Below are positions 47,435-54,782 of a DNA stretch of 64,000 nt, piece after piece (the first letter of the stretch is position 1; each line of letters starts with the position of its first letter). Made by a program: the position numbers and the translations under genes. The notes under the pieces were generated by a model. The model searched no databases and was not told where the DNA came from. It saw only the letters and a program-made list of their open reading frames with translations. Origin of the DNA: Pedobacter sp. ASV28 (GTDB lineage Bacteria; Bacteroidota; Bacteroidia; Sphingobacteriales; Sphingobacteriaceae). Where the stretch lies: the NCBI RefSeq assembly GCF_016428855.1, contig NZ_JAELTN010000019.1, forward strand, positions 1 to 64,000, in the 5' to 3' direction.

Positions 47435-48064
47435 TTACGCAATTACCCTAAAGGTTAAGTTCAATCTTTCGCCTATTTTAGTTGCAGTTTTTGGGACTTG
47501 GTGTTGCCAAAATTGCTGTGTACTGCCCTGCATTAATAAAAAAGTCCCGTGTTTTAGCTCAAGTTCAAATTTGTCTTTGTGGTCGTCAATTCTTCTCAAT
47601 TGAAATCTTCGTGTAGCTCCAAAATTTATCGACCCAATAACTGGATTTTCACCCAGCTCCTTTTCTGAGTCTGTATGCCAACCTACATAGTCCTGGCCGT
47701 CTCGATATCGGTTCAATAGTACACTCGTAAATTTAACTTTAGCTTCCACTTCAATTTTCTCTTTTATCTGTAGAAGTTCGTCGGTCCAGGGTAATGGATT
47801 AAGCCTTATTCCTGAATAGGTATAAGGCTTATTATTGTCTCCATACCATGCCGAAAGGCGTGGTAAAGGCAATTCCTTTCCATACATTACTATTTTATCC
47901 TGTTTCCACTCTATAGTTTCCAAAAGTATTTTAAAAATTTCATCGCTTTCTGCTTTATCGTAAAATGCAGGACGGTAAAGCAATTCAGCATCTTGCAATT
48001 TAATTATCGGGCTCGAGGTTTCCATTGTTAGCCCGAATAAATCCGCTTGAATATTGTTGTTCAT
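47435..48064 (-). CDS. AlkB-like 2-oxoglutarate/Fe(II) dioxygenase
   Basis: A 209-aa oxidative demethylase of the AlkB family, which removes alkyl groups from nucleic-acid bases (1-methyladenine, 3-methylcytosine) using 2-oxoglutarate and iron. The iron ligands are H130 and D132 (GWHTDSE) and H188 (FWQHQVPK); the 2-oxoglutarate arginines are R200 and R206 (RLNLTFR). The upstream nucleotide-recognition lid contains LPRLSAWYGD. The fold is complete and resembles ALKBH2/3-like bacterial proteins. It is the middle gene of the operon, 19 bp after the methyltransferase-like gene. Pairing with a methyltransferase and a STAND ATPase on an island is unusual for a simple repair gene. Confidence 0.93.
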   Translation of the reverse strand: MNNNIQADLFGLTMETSSPIIKLQDAELLYRPAFYDKAESDEIFKILLETIEWKQDKIVMYGKELPLPRLSAWYGDNNKPYTYSGIRLNPLPWTDELLQIKEKIEVEAKVKFTSVLLNRYRDGQDYVGWHTDSEKELGENPVIGSINFGATRRFQLRRIDDHKDKFELELKHGTFLLMQGSTQQFWQHQVPKTATKIGERLNLTFRVIA

Positions 48065-48083
48065 ATGTTGTAAATTTAATTAT

Positions 48084-48875
48084 TTATAGGTTAGTTTTGA
48101 AAATGTATTCTACTCTTGAAATTGATTTTGCAATCTTTTTCATTGCACTTGGTCGAAAAACATCGGTTACAATAGAGTTGCTCTTTGATGACAATAGATT
48201 TGACTGATTAAACATTTTGTAAAATGTTTGTAATCGGATTTCATTTATTGGACTTACGCAAACAAAATAATTCAAGCCAGCAAAATTACTCGTTACATTT
48301 TTAAATATTTGATTCAGGTTTAATGAGTTTATATCAAGCACATTTGAAAAAAGGTGAATCTTGATTTTACAACTTGACTGACAACGTTGTATAGAAAGAC
48401 TGGTATCAGCCTTTTCATTTATTAAAAATGTTTGAGGTTTTTGCTTCCTTTGATAGATAGCATCAATATGCTCTAATCCTCTTTGTAACGCCATTGTGGA
48501 TGGCTCGATTAAAGTGAATTTGGACAAATTAAGATTGATGTTGTTATTCTTGATGAAGTCTATTAGAACACAAGATGCGAAAGCCTGTCCGCAACCCCAG
48601 TCTATGATTTCAGCTGATTTGTTGTTAAAATCCTCTTTGCCAAACAATGAAGTAAAGGCAAGGTTAAGTTTGTGTTGATGCATATCTGCATATGAAGCCA
48701 AATAGGTATTAAGTTGTTCGGCTGTTTGCAAAATGGCTATACCGTTTCCAAGTTGGTTATAATATTTTGAATATCCATCAACTGGAAATTGTTGGATATT
48801 AAACTCACAAATTGCTTTGAAAGTTGGGTTTACTGCAATTGCAGATTTTAAATTGTTCGCGTAGTTGTTGCTCAT
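48084..48875 (-). CDS. SAM-dependent methyltransferase-like protein
   Basis: A 263-aa protein with a Rossmann methyltransferase signature: motif I EIIDWGCGQAF (residues 89-99) and an acidic residue after strand 2 in FTLIEPS (E124). No DNA-methylase motif such as DPPY or NPPY is visible, so its substrate is not clear; RNA, protein or small molecule are all possible. A region after residue 150 is Cys/Ser/Leu-rich. It is the first gene of the operon, divergent from the WYL regulator, and its promoter contains one of two palindromic operators. Confidence 0.65.
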   Translation of the reverse strand: MSNNYANNLKSAIAVNPTFKAICEFNIQQFPVDGYSKYYNQLGNGIAILQTAEQLNTYLASYADMHQHKLNLAFTSLFGKEDFNNKSAEIIDWGCGQAFASCVLIDFIKNNNINLNLSKFTLIEPSTMALQRGLEHIDAIYQRKQKPQTFLINEKADTSLSIQRCQSSCKIKIHLFSNVLDINSLNLNQIFKNVTSNFAGLNYFVCVSPINEIRLQTFYKMFNQSNLLSSKSNSIVTDVFRPSAMKKIAKSISRVEYIFKTNL

Positions 48876-48912
48876 GTTTTTATATTTTGATTTAAATATT
48901 AATTTAATGACA

Positions 48913-48947
48913 CAAAGATGGAACCGATGTGTTCAGTCAAACTGAAC
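48913..48947 (-). promoter_or_regulatory. Operon promoter with operator 1
   Basis: A perfect palindrome GTTCAGT-CAA-ACTGAAC lies at 48931-48947. On the minus strand its centre supplies TTTG (48938-48941), and 17 bases further on is CATCTTTG (48913-48920), one mismatch from TAnnTTTG. The operator therefore overlaps the -33 element of the methyltransferase operon promoter. Confidence 0.65.
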
Positions 48948-48985
48948 TTATAAATTTCTATTTTTTATGCTTTTTAAATTACTTT

Positions 48986-49039
48986 TTTGATTACGCCGCA
49001 AACAAACACTACATTTGTTCAGTCTAACTGAACAAATGT
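48986..49039 (+). promoter_or_regulatory. WYL gene promoter with operator 2
   Basis: TTTG at 48986-48989 and TACATTTG at 49010-49017 are exactly 20 bases apart, a consensus Bacteroidota promoter. A larger palindrome, ACATTTGTTCAGT-CTA-ACTGAACAAATGT, spans 49011-49039 (13-bp arms) and covers the -7 box, the expected transcription start and the start codon. It shares the core TTCAGT...ACTGAA with operator 1, which predicts autorepression. Confidence 0.75.
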
Positions 49040-50033
49040 GTCGATAAATAAAAAAGCATTAACACGCTATCTTGCTTATGATAGGTGTCTAAGGAATAAA
49101 GGAGCCAGATACACTTGGCAACGATTAATAGATGAAGCCAACAAATCTTTATTAGAAGAGGGTTTGGAAGGAATTGGGAAAACTCAATTTTATGCAGATA
49201 TGAAGTATATGGAATTGTCGGAATGGAAAGCTCCAATTGAAAAATACAAAGATGGGAGAACGGTGTATTTCAAATATTCCGATTCGGCATATTCTATAAA
49301 TAACCAACCTTTAAACGAAACAGAGGCAAAGCAATTAAAGTCTGCTCTGCAAGTATTATCAAGGTTCAAGGGTATTCCGCAATTTGAGTTTATCAATGAA
49401 ATAATTCCAGCCATTGAAACTAAACTTGGTTTAGTAACACTTGAGAGAGAAGTTATGTCATTTGATAATAACTTGGATTATGAAGGTTCAAAATTCATTA
49501 CGCCATTATTTAATGCTATTGTAAACAAACGGTCATTAACCGTTGAATATCAAGACTTCAAAAGTCCCTTACCATATACTATTGCCTTTCATCCTTATTA
49601 TTTGAAACAATACAATAATCGTTGGTTCATCTTCGGTTATAATGAGTTTACAAAAAATGAACACTGGAATATGGCATTAGATAGGATTAAGACTATTGAG
49701 GAAACCAAAGCCAAGTACATTGAAACTGAGGTCGATTGGGAGGACTATTTTTACGATTTTATTGGCGTTACTAAAAAAGTTGATTATGAATTACAAACTG
49801 TCAAGTTGTGGTTTTCGCCAAGTCAAGCTCCATATGTCTTAACGAAACCAATACATCCAACGCAAAAAAGTAAAAACACGGAAGATGGTCTTGAAGTTAC
49901 AATTAACGTAGTCCCCAATTATGAGTTAGAAAAGTTAATTTTGTCGTTTGGGGAAACTGTCAAAGTATTAAGTCCAGAGTCTTTTGAGAAAACAATTTTG
50001 GATCGGATTAATAAGACTACTCTTTTGTATTAA
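49038..50033 (+). CDS. WYL domain transcriptional regulator
   Basis: A 331-aa regulator of the type found at defence loci (BrxR/CapW-like). Residues 1-65 form a winged helix-turn-helix (ALTRYLAYDRCLRNKG, LEGIGKTQFYADMKYM). The WYL core is around 165-235, with TVEYQDFKS, FHPYYLKQYNNRWFIFGYNE and LDRIKTIEE. A WCX-like end domain follows. Translation seems to start at GTG 49038. It is divergent from the methyltransferase/AlkB/STAND operon, and paired palindromes sit on both promoters. WYL domains bind nucleic acid or nucleotides in related proteins, so ligand-induced derepression on phage attack is a plausible but unproved model. Confidence 0.88.
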   Translation: MSINKKALTRYLAYDRCLRNKGARYTWQRLIDEANKSLLEEGLEGIGKTQFYADMKYMELSEWKAPIEKYKDGRTVYFKYSDSAYSINNQPLNETEAKQLKSALQVLSRFKGIPQFEFINEIIPAIETKLGLVTLEREVMSFDNNLDYEGSKFITPLFNAIVNKRSLTVEYQDFKSPLPYTIAFHPYYLKQYNNRWFIFGYNEFTKNEHWNMALDRIKTIEETKAKYIETEVDWEDYFYDFIGVTKKVDYELQTVKLWFSPSQAPYVLTKPIHPTQKSKNTEDGLEVTINVVPNYELEKLILSFGETVKVLSPESFEKTILDRINKTTLLY

Positions 50034-50486
50034 TAGTGTGGTGGGCAAAAATAAATGTGTTTTTTTTTGGATCGCTTATATGAAGGAAAAAACACCTTTA
50101 TAATTTTGCTAAGCATGGACATTTTGTAGTCCAATATCAACACAAATGTTAATGGTTGCACGGCTTTATCCTACAATGGGATATATATGCAAATCATAAA
50201 AATTTAAATGTTTAAAAGTTATATTAGAGCTCTATTCATTTTCAGAAATCCAATTTGGCACCTTGAAATTAACCTACTTATTAACGAGCAAACCACTCCA
50301 ATCTTTTTGGTAAACCACCGCTCCTGAACACGATCCATTTTCAAGACAAGGCTTTGCAGAAAAAAATACCTCGCAAGCGCAGCGAGCAGGGATGATTTTT
50401 TTCTAGCAAACCCGAAGGGCTTGGCCTTGTCGAAAATGGATGGTTCAGAAATTTGTGCAACAAAAAAATTGAGTGGTAATCACCAG
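50034..50486. repeat. Intergenic region with long inverted repeat
   Basis: About 450 bases without a gene. ATCCATTTTC-AA-GACAAGGC (50333-50352) is answered inverted by GCCTTGTCGAAAATGGAT (50424-50441), with a purine-rich loop holding AAGCGCAGCGAGCAGGG. The layout resembles non-coding pieces I associate with Bacteroidota conjugative elements, so it may be a remnant of an older element. Confidence 0.5.
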
Positions 50487-50765
50487 TCATTCCCGAACTT
50501 CTTTATTCTTTTCTGTAAACACAAAACAAAGGTTCAGCATCTCTATAAGACTGTTAGAGAAAAAAATCATATCCTTCAGTTCTTCTCCATCGGGAGATTC
50601 CGAGGCTAGATAAATCCAGCCTTCATAAAGTCTCCAAAGCTTCTCCCTTGATTCGTGCAGTGGATGGTTCACGAAAAAATAGTTCATTCCCGAAATGGGA
50701 TTATCGATATCGCTTTCACGGATATCGGCAGGTTGATAATTCAGCACCTTCTTTATCTTGTCCAT
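50487..50765 (-). CDS. Small hypothetical protein
   Basis: A 92-aa protein of unknown function, largely helical, with an ATG start. It contains no signal or membrane segment; a notable stretch is NYFFVNHPLHESREKLWRLY. It lies 9 bp downstream of a decayed gene in the same direction and probably belonged to the same operon. It may be a surviving intact member of a degraded mobile-element module. Confidence 0.5.
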   Translation of the reverse strand: MDKIKKVLNYQPADIRESDIDNPISGMNYFFVNHPLHESREKLWRLYEGWIYLASESPDGEELKDMIFFSNSLIEMLNLCFVFTEKNKEVRE

Positions 50766-50774
50766 AATAGTGTA

Positions 50775-51919
50775 TTATTTGTTTATAAATCTGTAGTTAT
50801 CCCTAAGCTTGCCAACAAATTCCCTGCAATAATCTTCATAATGGGTCTTTACCATCAGCAGTTGAAAATTGCTCTTACTAAAAAAAGCGATCAGTTCGCA
50901 TTCCGTTACCGAGCTTAAGAGAAAGTACCTTTTTGGATCGCCTGAAGCAGTAATAAAAAAAGCAGTATCAAAAAACTGCGATACCTCATGCATTTTTCCA
51001 CCCACTACAAAACGCAGTTCAAGCTTGAAATAATCGCCCTTGTCCTTCCAAAGGAAACAGATTTCTGGAACTTCGTTACTGATGATACAAGGCTTCATAT
51101 CCTGTTTGGATGGCTTTCCCTTAATGTTCCGCATCCCATAGGTAAAACGGTAATGTACATAGAGCCTACCTGCCAATATCGGGAGAGCCTGATGCCAAAG
51201 TCCAAGTAATCTGGCAAAGTTTTCCCTGTTTGCTGTTCTTTTTTCGTCTATTACATCCTCTTCGTCCCCATATTATGGGTATTTTACAAGAGCTATTTTT
51301 CTCATTTCGATGCAGATATTAATAAGTTTATCTTGAATGGGATCAACCTGTACATCTGTAAGATTGCCATAGCCTAATACATACTTACTGAATCCCTTTA
51401 CAAAAGTCCTGTTGTTGTCCAGAATGCCTGTATAGGGAACAAGAAAGGGAAAGTGGTTGGTATGCCACCTCTCGGTACTCGTGTCTGCAAGACAGAAGCC
51501 CAGTATTTTCTGAGTATCTTTGGGCGGAATTTCGTTGAAGATTGCAACGGCTTGCTTCGTTCCCTGTATTTTATCCCCTATGGAGGGAAGAGTCTGTTCA
51601 GGCTTATAAAGTCCTTTGTAGCGGACTTTTGGAAAAACAACAAGGCTACCCTTGTACATTCTGATCATCAGATACTTGCTTTCCTCTTTTTCATCGAAGA
51701 AACCTGGCCAATAGTAATCCTCAAAATCTGTTTCTTCATAGATCGACATCATGTCGTACAGCGCAAAATAGGCATATCGGCTCAAGTAGCTGTCCGTGGT
51801 ATCAACAGATACCTTTTATCATTTAAACCGATAACAAGTTTATTTTTTGGCCCGCTCAGTGTGGAAAAAGTGACCAAATAATTATAAAAGAGGTTTTCTA
51901 TGGTACATATGCTAGGCAT
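50775..51919 (-). pseudogene. Decayed gene: frameshift plus in-frame nonsense codon
   Basis: Three coding pieces align into one former protein of about 380 residues. It starts with ATG at 51919 (MPSICTIENLFYNYLVTF), runs to about 51800 where the frame shifts, continues as the piece 51275-51815 (including SYLSRYAYFALYDMMSIYEE), and is cut by a TAA at 51273-51275. The frame then stays open, in the same register, from 51272 to 50775 (ending LRDNYRFINK). No ATG begins either downstream piece; the apparent starts are TTG codons. The family is not recognised. Two independent lesions point to true decay rather than a single sequencing error. Confidence 0.7.
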
Positions 51920-52066
51920 TTATGTTTTATGGGTTCAATCAATATAAAGCGATATTATACTTACTTAATATACTATTTGGATTGCAGCATTGATGCATTA
52001 CTACCCATCCTCATAGAGAATAATATGCTTACATTAGGGTTATAAAGTGCTAAACAATAGTAAGCA

Positions 52067-52846
52067 ATGGACGAACAAATTATTATTAATACCAATGCCG
52101 CAGGTAAAAATCTTTACGAAACTACAAACGAGACCTATGGATTTTATCAAGAACGCCTAGATAGTTTAAACAGATGGATTGCTGATCTAGATATATACGA
52201 GAGCTTAGATTTAAAATATCAAACCGGTCAGAATTTCCAGACATTGAAAGGCCTTTACAGTCTTGATGCCTTAGTAACCATCGCCTCAGTTGATTTATCT
52301 ATTACCACTACAGAGCTCTACTTAACGAAAAATAGGCTCAAACAGATATTTTACATGAAACAAGTGTATTTAATAGTTTATGAAGCTTATGATACTTATA
52401 ATAGCAAAAAGCAATTTTTAAGGTCTCTTATAAATATCTCTCAGCCAGAATTAGCTCAAGAGTTCAATGCCATTGCTCTATTAGAACGAAATTTCATTAA
52501 AGACTTTAAGTTAAATACGCTGATAAAGAACGTTAGACACAAAGTCGCGGGTCATATTAATAAGGATTTTCGACTATGGTATGATACTGTAACATCCTTA
52601 GACCCACAATATACCGCAGATATGGCTATCGCATTTCTTAAAGCGTTTATGCCTTTACAACAATTGACAATGAAGCTGTCTGGAATAGAACATGACAAAT
52701 TTTTAAAATACAGTGCAGAAAGTAATAAGGCTGCTAATAAAATAATAGATAAAATCGAAAATTTGATGATTGACGTTAATTCTAGGCAACCTGAAGAGTT
52801 AAAACTGAATCTTGATATACAGGCAGCTCGTGATTTATTGAAATAG
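52067..52846 (+). CDS. Hypothetical alpha-helical protein, possible HEPN-like
   Basis: A 259-aa soluble, almost wholly helical protein with no signal peptide. The stretch NVRHKVAGHINKDFRLWYD contains an R-x5-H spacing (R157, H163), which is compatible with, but not proof of, a HEPN-like nuclease site. It ends 5 bp from the convergent HEPN gene. In this defence module it could be an immunity protein, a second effector or unrelated cargo. AT-rich, as are its neighbours. Confidence 0.5.
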   Translation: MDEQIIINTNAAGKNLYETTNETYGFYQERLDSLNRWIADLDIYESLDLKYQTGQNFQTLKGLYSLDALVTIASVDLSITTTELYLTKNRLKQIFYMKQVYLIVYEAYDTYNSKKQFLRSLINISQPELAQEFNAIALLERNFIKDFKLNTLIKNVRHKVAGHINKDFRLWYDTVTSLDPQYTADMAIAFLKAFMPLQQLTMKLSGIEHDKFLKYSAESNKAANKIIDKIENLMIDVNSRQPEELKLNLDIQAARDLLK

Positions 52847-52851
52847 TAATT

Positions 52852-53652
52852 TTAAGATTGTTTTTTTGTTGCAAATGCCCTTTCAGGTTGATGAGTCAAT
52901 TCGTCTTGTACTTCTTCTTTCTCTTTTTTCAGATTTTCCATAATATCCACTCTTCTTTTGAAAACGTCCTTTTCAGTAATTTCACGTTTACTAATAGCGT
53001 CAAGTAACTTGATTTTTTCGTCAATGATTTCCAGGGTAATATATTTTTCAAAAGCAAGCACGTCGTTTTCAGAGTTATCTGCAAGCGTAAACATCCGGTA
53101 GACAGGTTTTAGCAATGAATCTTTGTATGCTTTCCATTTACTAAAAGCAGAAGAATATATATCCTTGAATTTTTCTAGGGTTTTTGTGTCAACATACCTA
53201 TGCATTTCGTGGGTAAACCCATGACGATATTCCGTTTTAAGGATAAGTAGTGTGCCTAAAACACGAATAAAGAGTTCTTTAAAACTATGGTTTAGATTCT
53301 GCTCTTCATCCTCAATAGGATTCGACAACTGAGTTTTTAGGAAATTCGTACATTCTTTTGCCGTAATACTTAAATCAACAAATGAATTACAATCAGGATT
53401 ATGTATAAACTGGTTTCTGATCTCCATGAACTTAATCATAAATTTGTAATCCTCTGCTTTTAAATCGTCGATGTCTGATAGCAAATCAATTTTACTTTTA
53501 AAGGAAAGGCTGCTTGATTTATTGTCAAGAGTTTTAGAAGATGGTTTGATAGTCCTTAGAAGCATCTTCAAAGCACTTGACGCAGCTTCTTCACATCTAA
53601 TGGAACAGATTAAGATGGTACTACGTAAATCTTTATTATAATCCTTTGCCAT
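52852..53652 (-). CDS. HEPN-motif protein, second gene of the caspase-like module
   Basis: A 266-aa helical protein. Residues 60-100 contain IRNQFIHNPDC, with R79-N80-x3-H84, the R-x4-H (RNxxxH) signature of HEPN ribonucleases. A long C-terminal charged helix (KRRVDIMENLKKEKEEVQDE) suggests oligomerisation. It begins 7 bp after the caspase-like gene, so the two form an operon. HEPN proteins often act as RNA-cutting toxins in antiphage and toxin-antitoxin systems; here the protease may activate or control it. This pairing is inferred from position. Confidence 0.65.
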   Translation of the reverse strand: MAKDYNKDLRSTILICSIRCEEAASSALKMLLRTIKPSSKTLDNKSSSLSFKSKIDLLSDIDDLKAEDYKFMIKFMEIRNQFIHNPDCNSFVDLSITAKECTNFLKTQLSNPIEDEEQNLNHSFKELFIRVLGTLLILKTEYRHGFTHEMHRYVDTKTLEKFKDIYSSAFSKWKAYKDSLLKPVYRMFTLADNSENDVLAFEKYITLEIIDEKIKLLDAISKREITEKDVFKRRVDIMENLKKEKEEVQDELTHQPERAFATKKQS

Positions 53653-53659
53653 AGTGTTA

Positions 53660-54454
53660 TCAAGTCATTAAAAACGCCTTCTTCATTTTGGCAATAAAGC
53701 TTTCTCTACTAAATTGCCTTAGGTTATCTTTCAAACGTTTCCTCCGATCAGCCCTATTCAGTTGTGGGTAGTGATTTTTTGTTTGACCAACTAAACGCTT
53801 AAAAGTTTCTTGCTTGTTGATAGTGGTGCCTTTGTAGTTTTTTTCAATATAATATTCAAATATTCCCTTACAATGCAAATAGATGTACTTCTTTCGGTTT
53901 CCATTTTCAACTAGCCGTTCAAGAGCCTTATCCCAACTTTGTTCAGTTAAAAGACTATCATAAAATTCACCGAAATCCTCCATGATATCACCAGCTCCAA
54001 TTTTCTCTCTAGGGCCAATGTATCCCCAGTAAGGGGCAGGAATACCGATATCAATCATTTTCCAGATACTGCTACCCCAACATGTAGCTAATGTTACTAT
54101 TAGTTGATTTTTAGTCTTAACGTTTATTAATCTGCAATATTCTTGTAGTTCCTTCCAGACAACAAAATCGCCATTTTTTAAACCAAGGCCATGTTCTGAT
54201 CCGTGGATTTCAAAATGTAAAATTGGGAGCAGATCATCATTAAGAACATTGTCGCAAATGATATTTAGCACCTCTATTAATTCATTTTTAGATGAAGGAT
54301 TATAAAAATATTTGCCATGCCCATTCTGGTCACAGCGCCTTGCTATTATGTCATCATACAATATTGTACCTGTTTGCTTTTCATCATCAGGTAGCGATTG
54401 GATAACCACTATTCCATTATATTTTAGCCTAAAGGCTGGTGCGTCCTCTTTCAT
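53660..54454 (-). CDS. Caspase/CHAT-like cysteine protease
   Basis: A 264-aa protein with the features of a caspase-fold peptidase (CHAT or C14 group). A His-Gly follows a hydrophobic strand in LLPILHFEIHGSEHGLGL (H84), and a Cys follows another in QLIVTLATCWGSS (C125); between them lies the usual VWKELQEYCRLIN helix. The N-terminus (NGIVVIQSLPDD) could be the first strand. The C-terminal 70 residues are basic and may bind nucleic acid or a partner. First gene of the operon with the HEPN gene, at the right end of the island. Confidence 0.72.
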   Translation of the reverse strand: MKEDAPAFRLKYNGIVVIQSLPDDEKQTGTILYDDIIARRCDQNGHGKYFYNPSSKNELIEVLNIICDNVLNDDLLPILHFEIHGSEHGLGLKNGDFVVWKELQEYCRLINVKTKNQLIVTLATCWGSSIWKMIDIGIPAPYWGYIGPREKIGAGDIMEDFGEFYDSLLTEQSWDKALERLVENGNRKKYIYLHCKGIFEYYIEKNYKGTTINKQETFKRLVGQTKNHYPQLNRADRRKRLKDNLRQFSRESFIAKMKKAFLMT

Positions 54455-54550
54455 AGTTAGCTATAAATATACTCAACTTCATACTATTCCCTTATAATTT
54501 TAATGCTATTATTTTCTTGCAATCTTCAATAAAGGTGTTCGATATTTGTA

Positions 54551-54563
54551 CCAGCGGGATCAC
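54551..54563 (+). other. attR of the genomic island
   Basis: CCAGCGGGATCAC repeats the tRNA-Lys 3' end exactly, without any tRNA upstream of it. A terminator follows directly, as would follow the original tRNA. It marks the right end of the island. Confidence 0.75.
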
Positions 54564-54565
54564 TT

Positions 54566-54599
54566 AAGAGGACGATCAAAATTGATTGTCCTCTTTTTG
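54566..54599 (+). terminator. Original tRNA-Lys terminator displaced by the island
   Basis: AAGAGGACGATCAA (54566-54579) pairs with TTGATTGTCCTCTT (54582-54595) with one G-T pair, followed by a T run. Its place just after attR suggests that it once terminated tRNA-Lys. Confidence 0.7.
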
Positions 54600-54782
54600 T
54601 TTTACAGCAAACTATTATCTATTAACAACTTATATCGGCAATCTAAAAATATGTGAAGCTTCGATATTTGTATATTCCAAATGAACCCACTGTAGAAGCA
54701 GAAAAAAGCAAGGTATATATATAATTCAGATAAAGGTTAGATGTTCGATTTCTCCCTGCGGATACCATCAATTCGTTAGATA

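Larger units (their letters stand above)
42062..54563. mobile_element. tRNA-Lys genomic island with defence cargo
   Basis: About 12.5 kb bounded by the 13-bp direct repeat CCAGCGGGATCAC, which is the 3' end of tRNA-Lys at the left (42062-42074) and a lone copy at the right (54551-54563). A tyrosine recombinase gene lies next to the left repeat. Each repeat is followed by its own terminator hairpin, as expected if the island carries a replacement tRNA 3' end and pushed the native terminator to the right. Cargo: ORF6N protein, a WYL-controlled three-gene operon, decayed genes, and a caspase-like/HEPN module. No phage structural or conjugation genes are seen. Confidence 0.8.

Noticed and set aside
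42062..54563. Prophage
   Set aside because: An integrase and an ORF6N protein are present, but no capsid, tail, terminase, lysis or replication genes were found.
54538..54672. Repeat of TCGATATTTGTA at 54539 and 54661 as a longer att site
   Set aside because: The second copy lacks the CCAGCGGGATCAC core, so it is more likely a chance AT-rich repeat or small local duplication.
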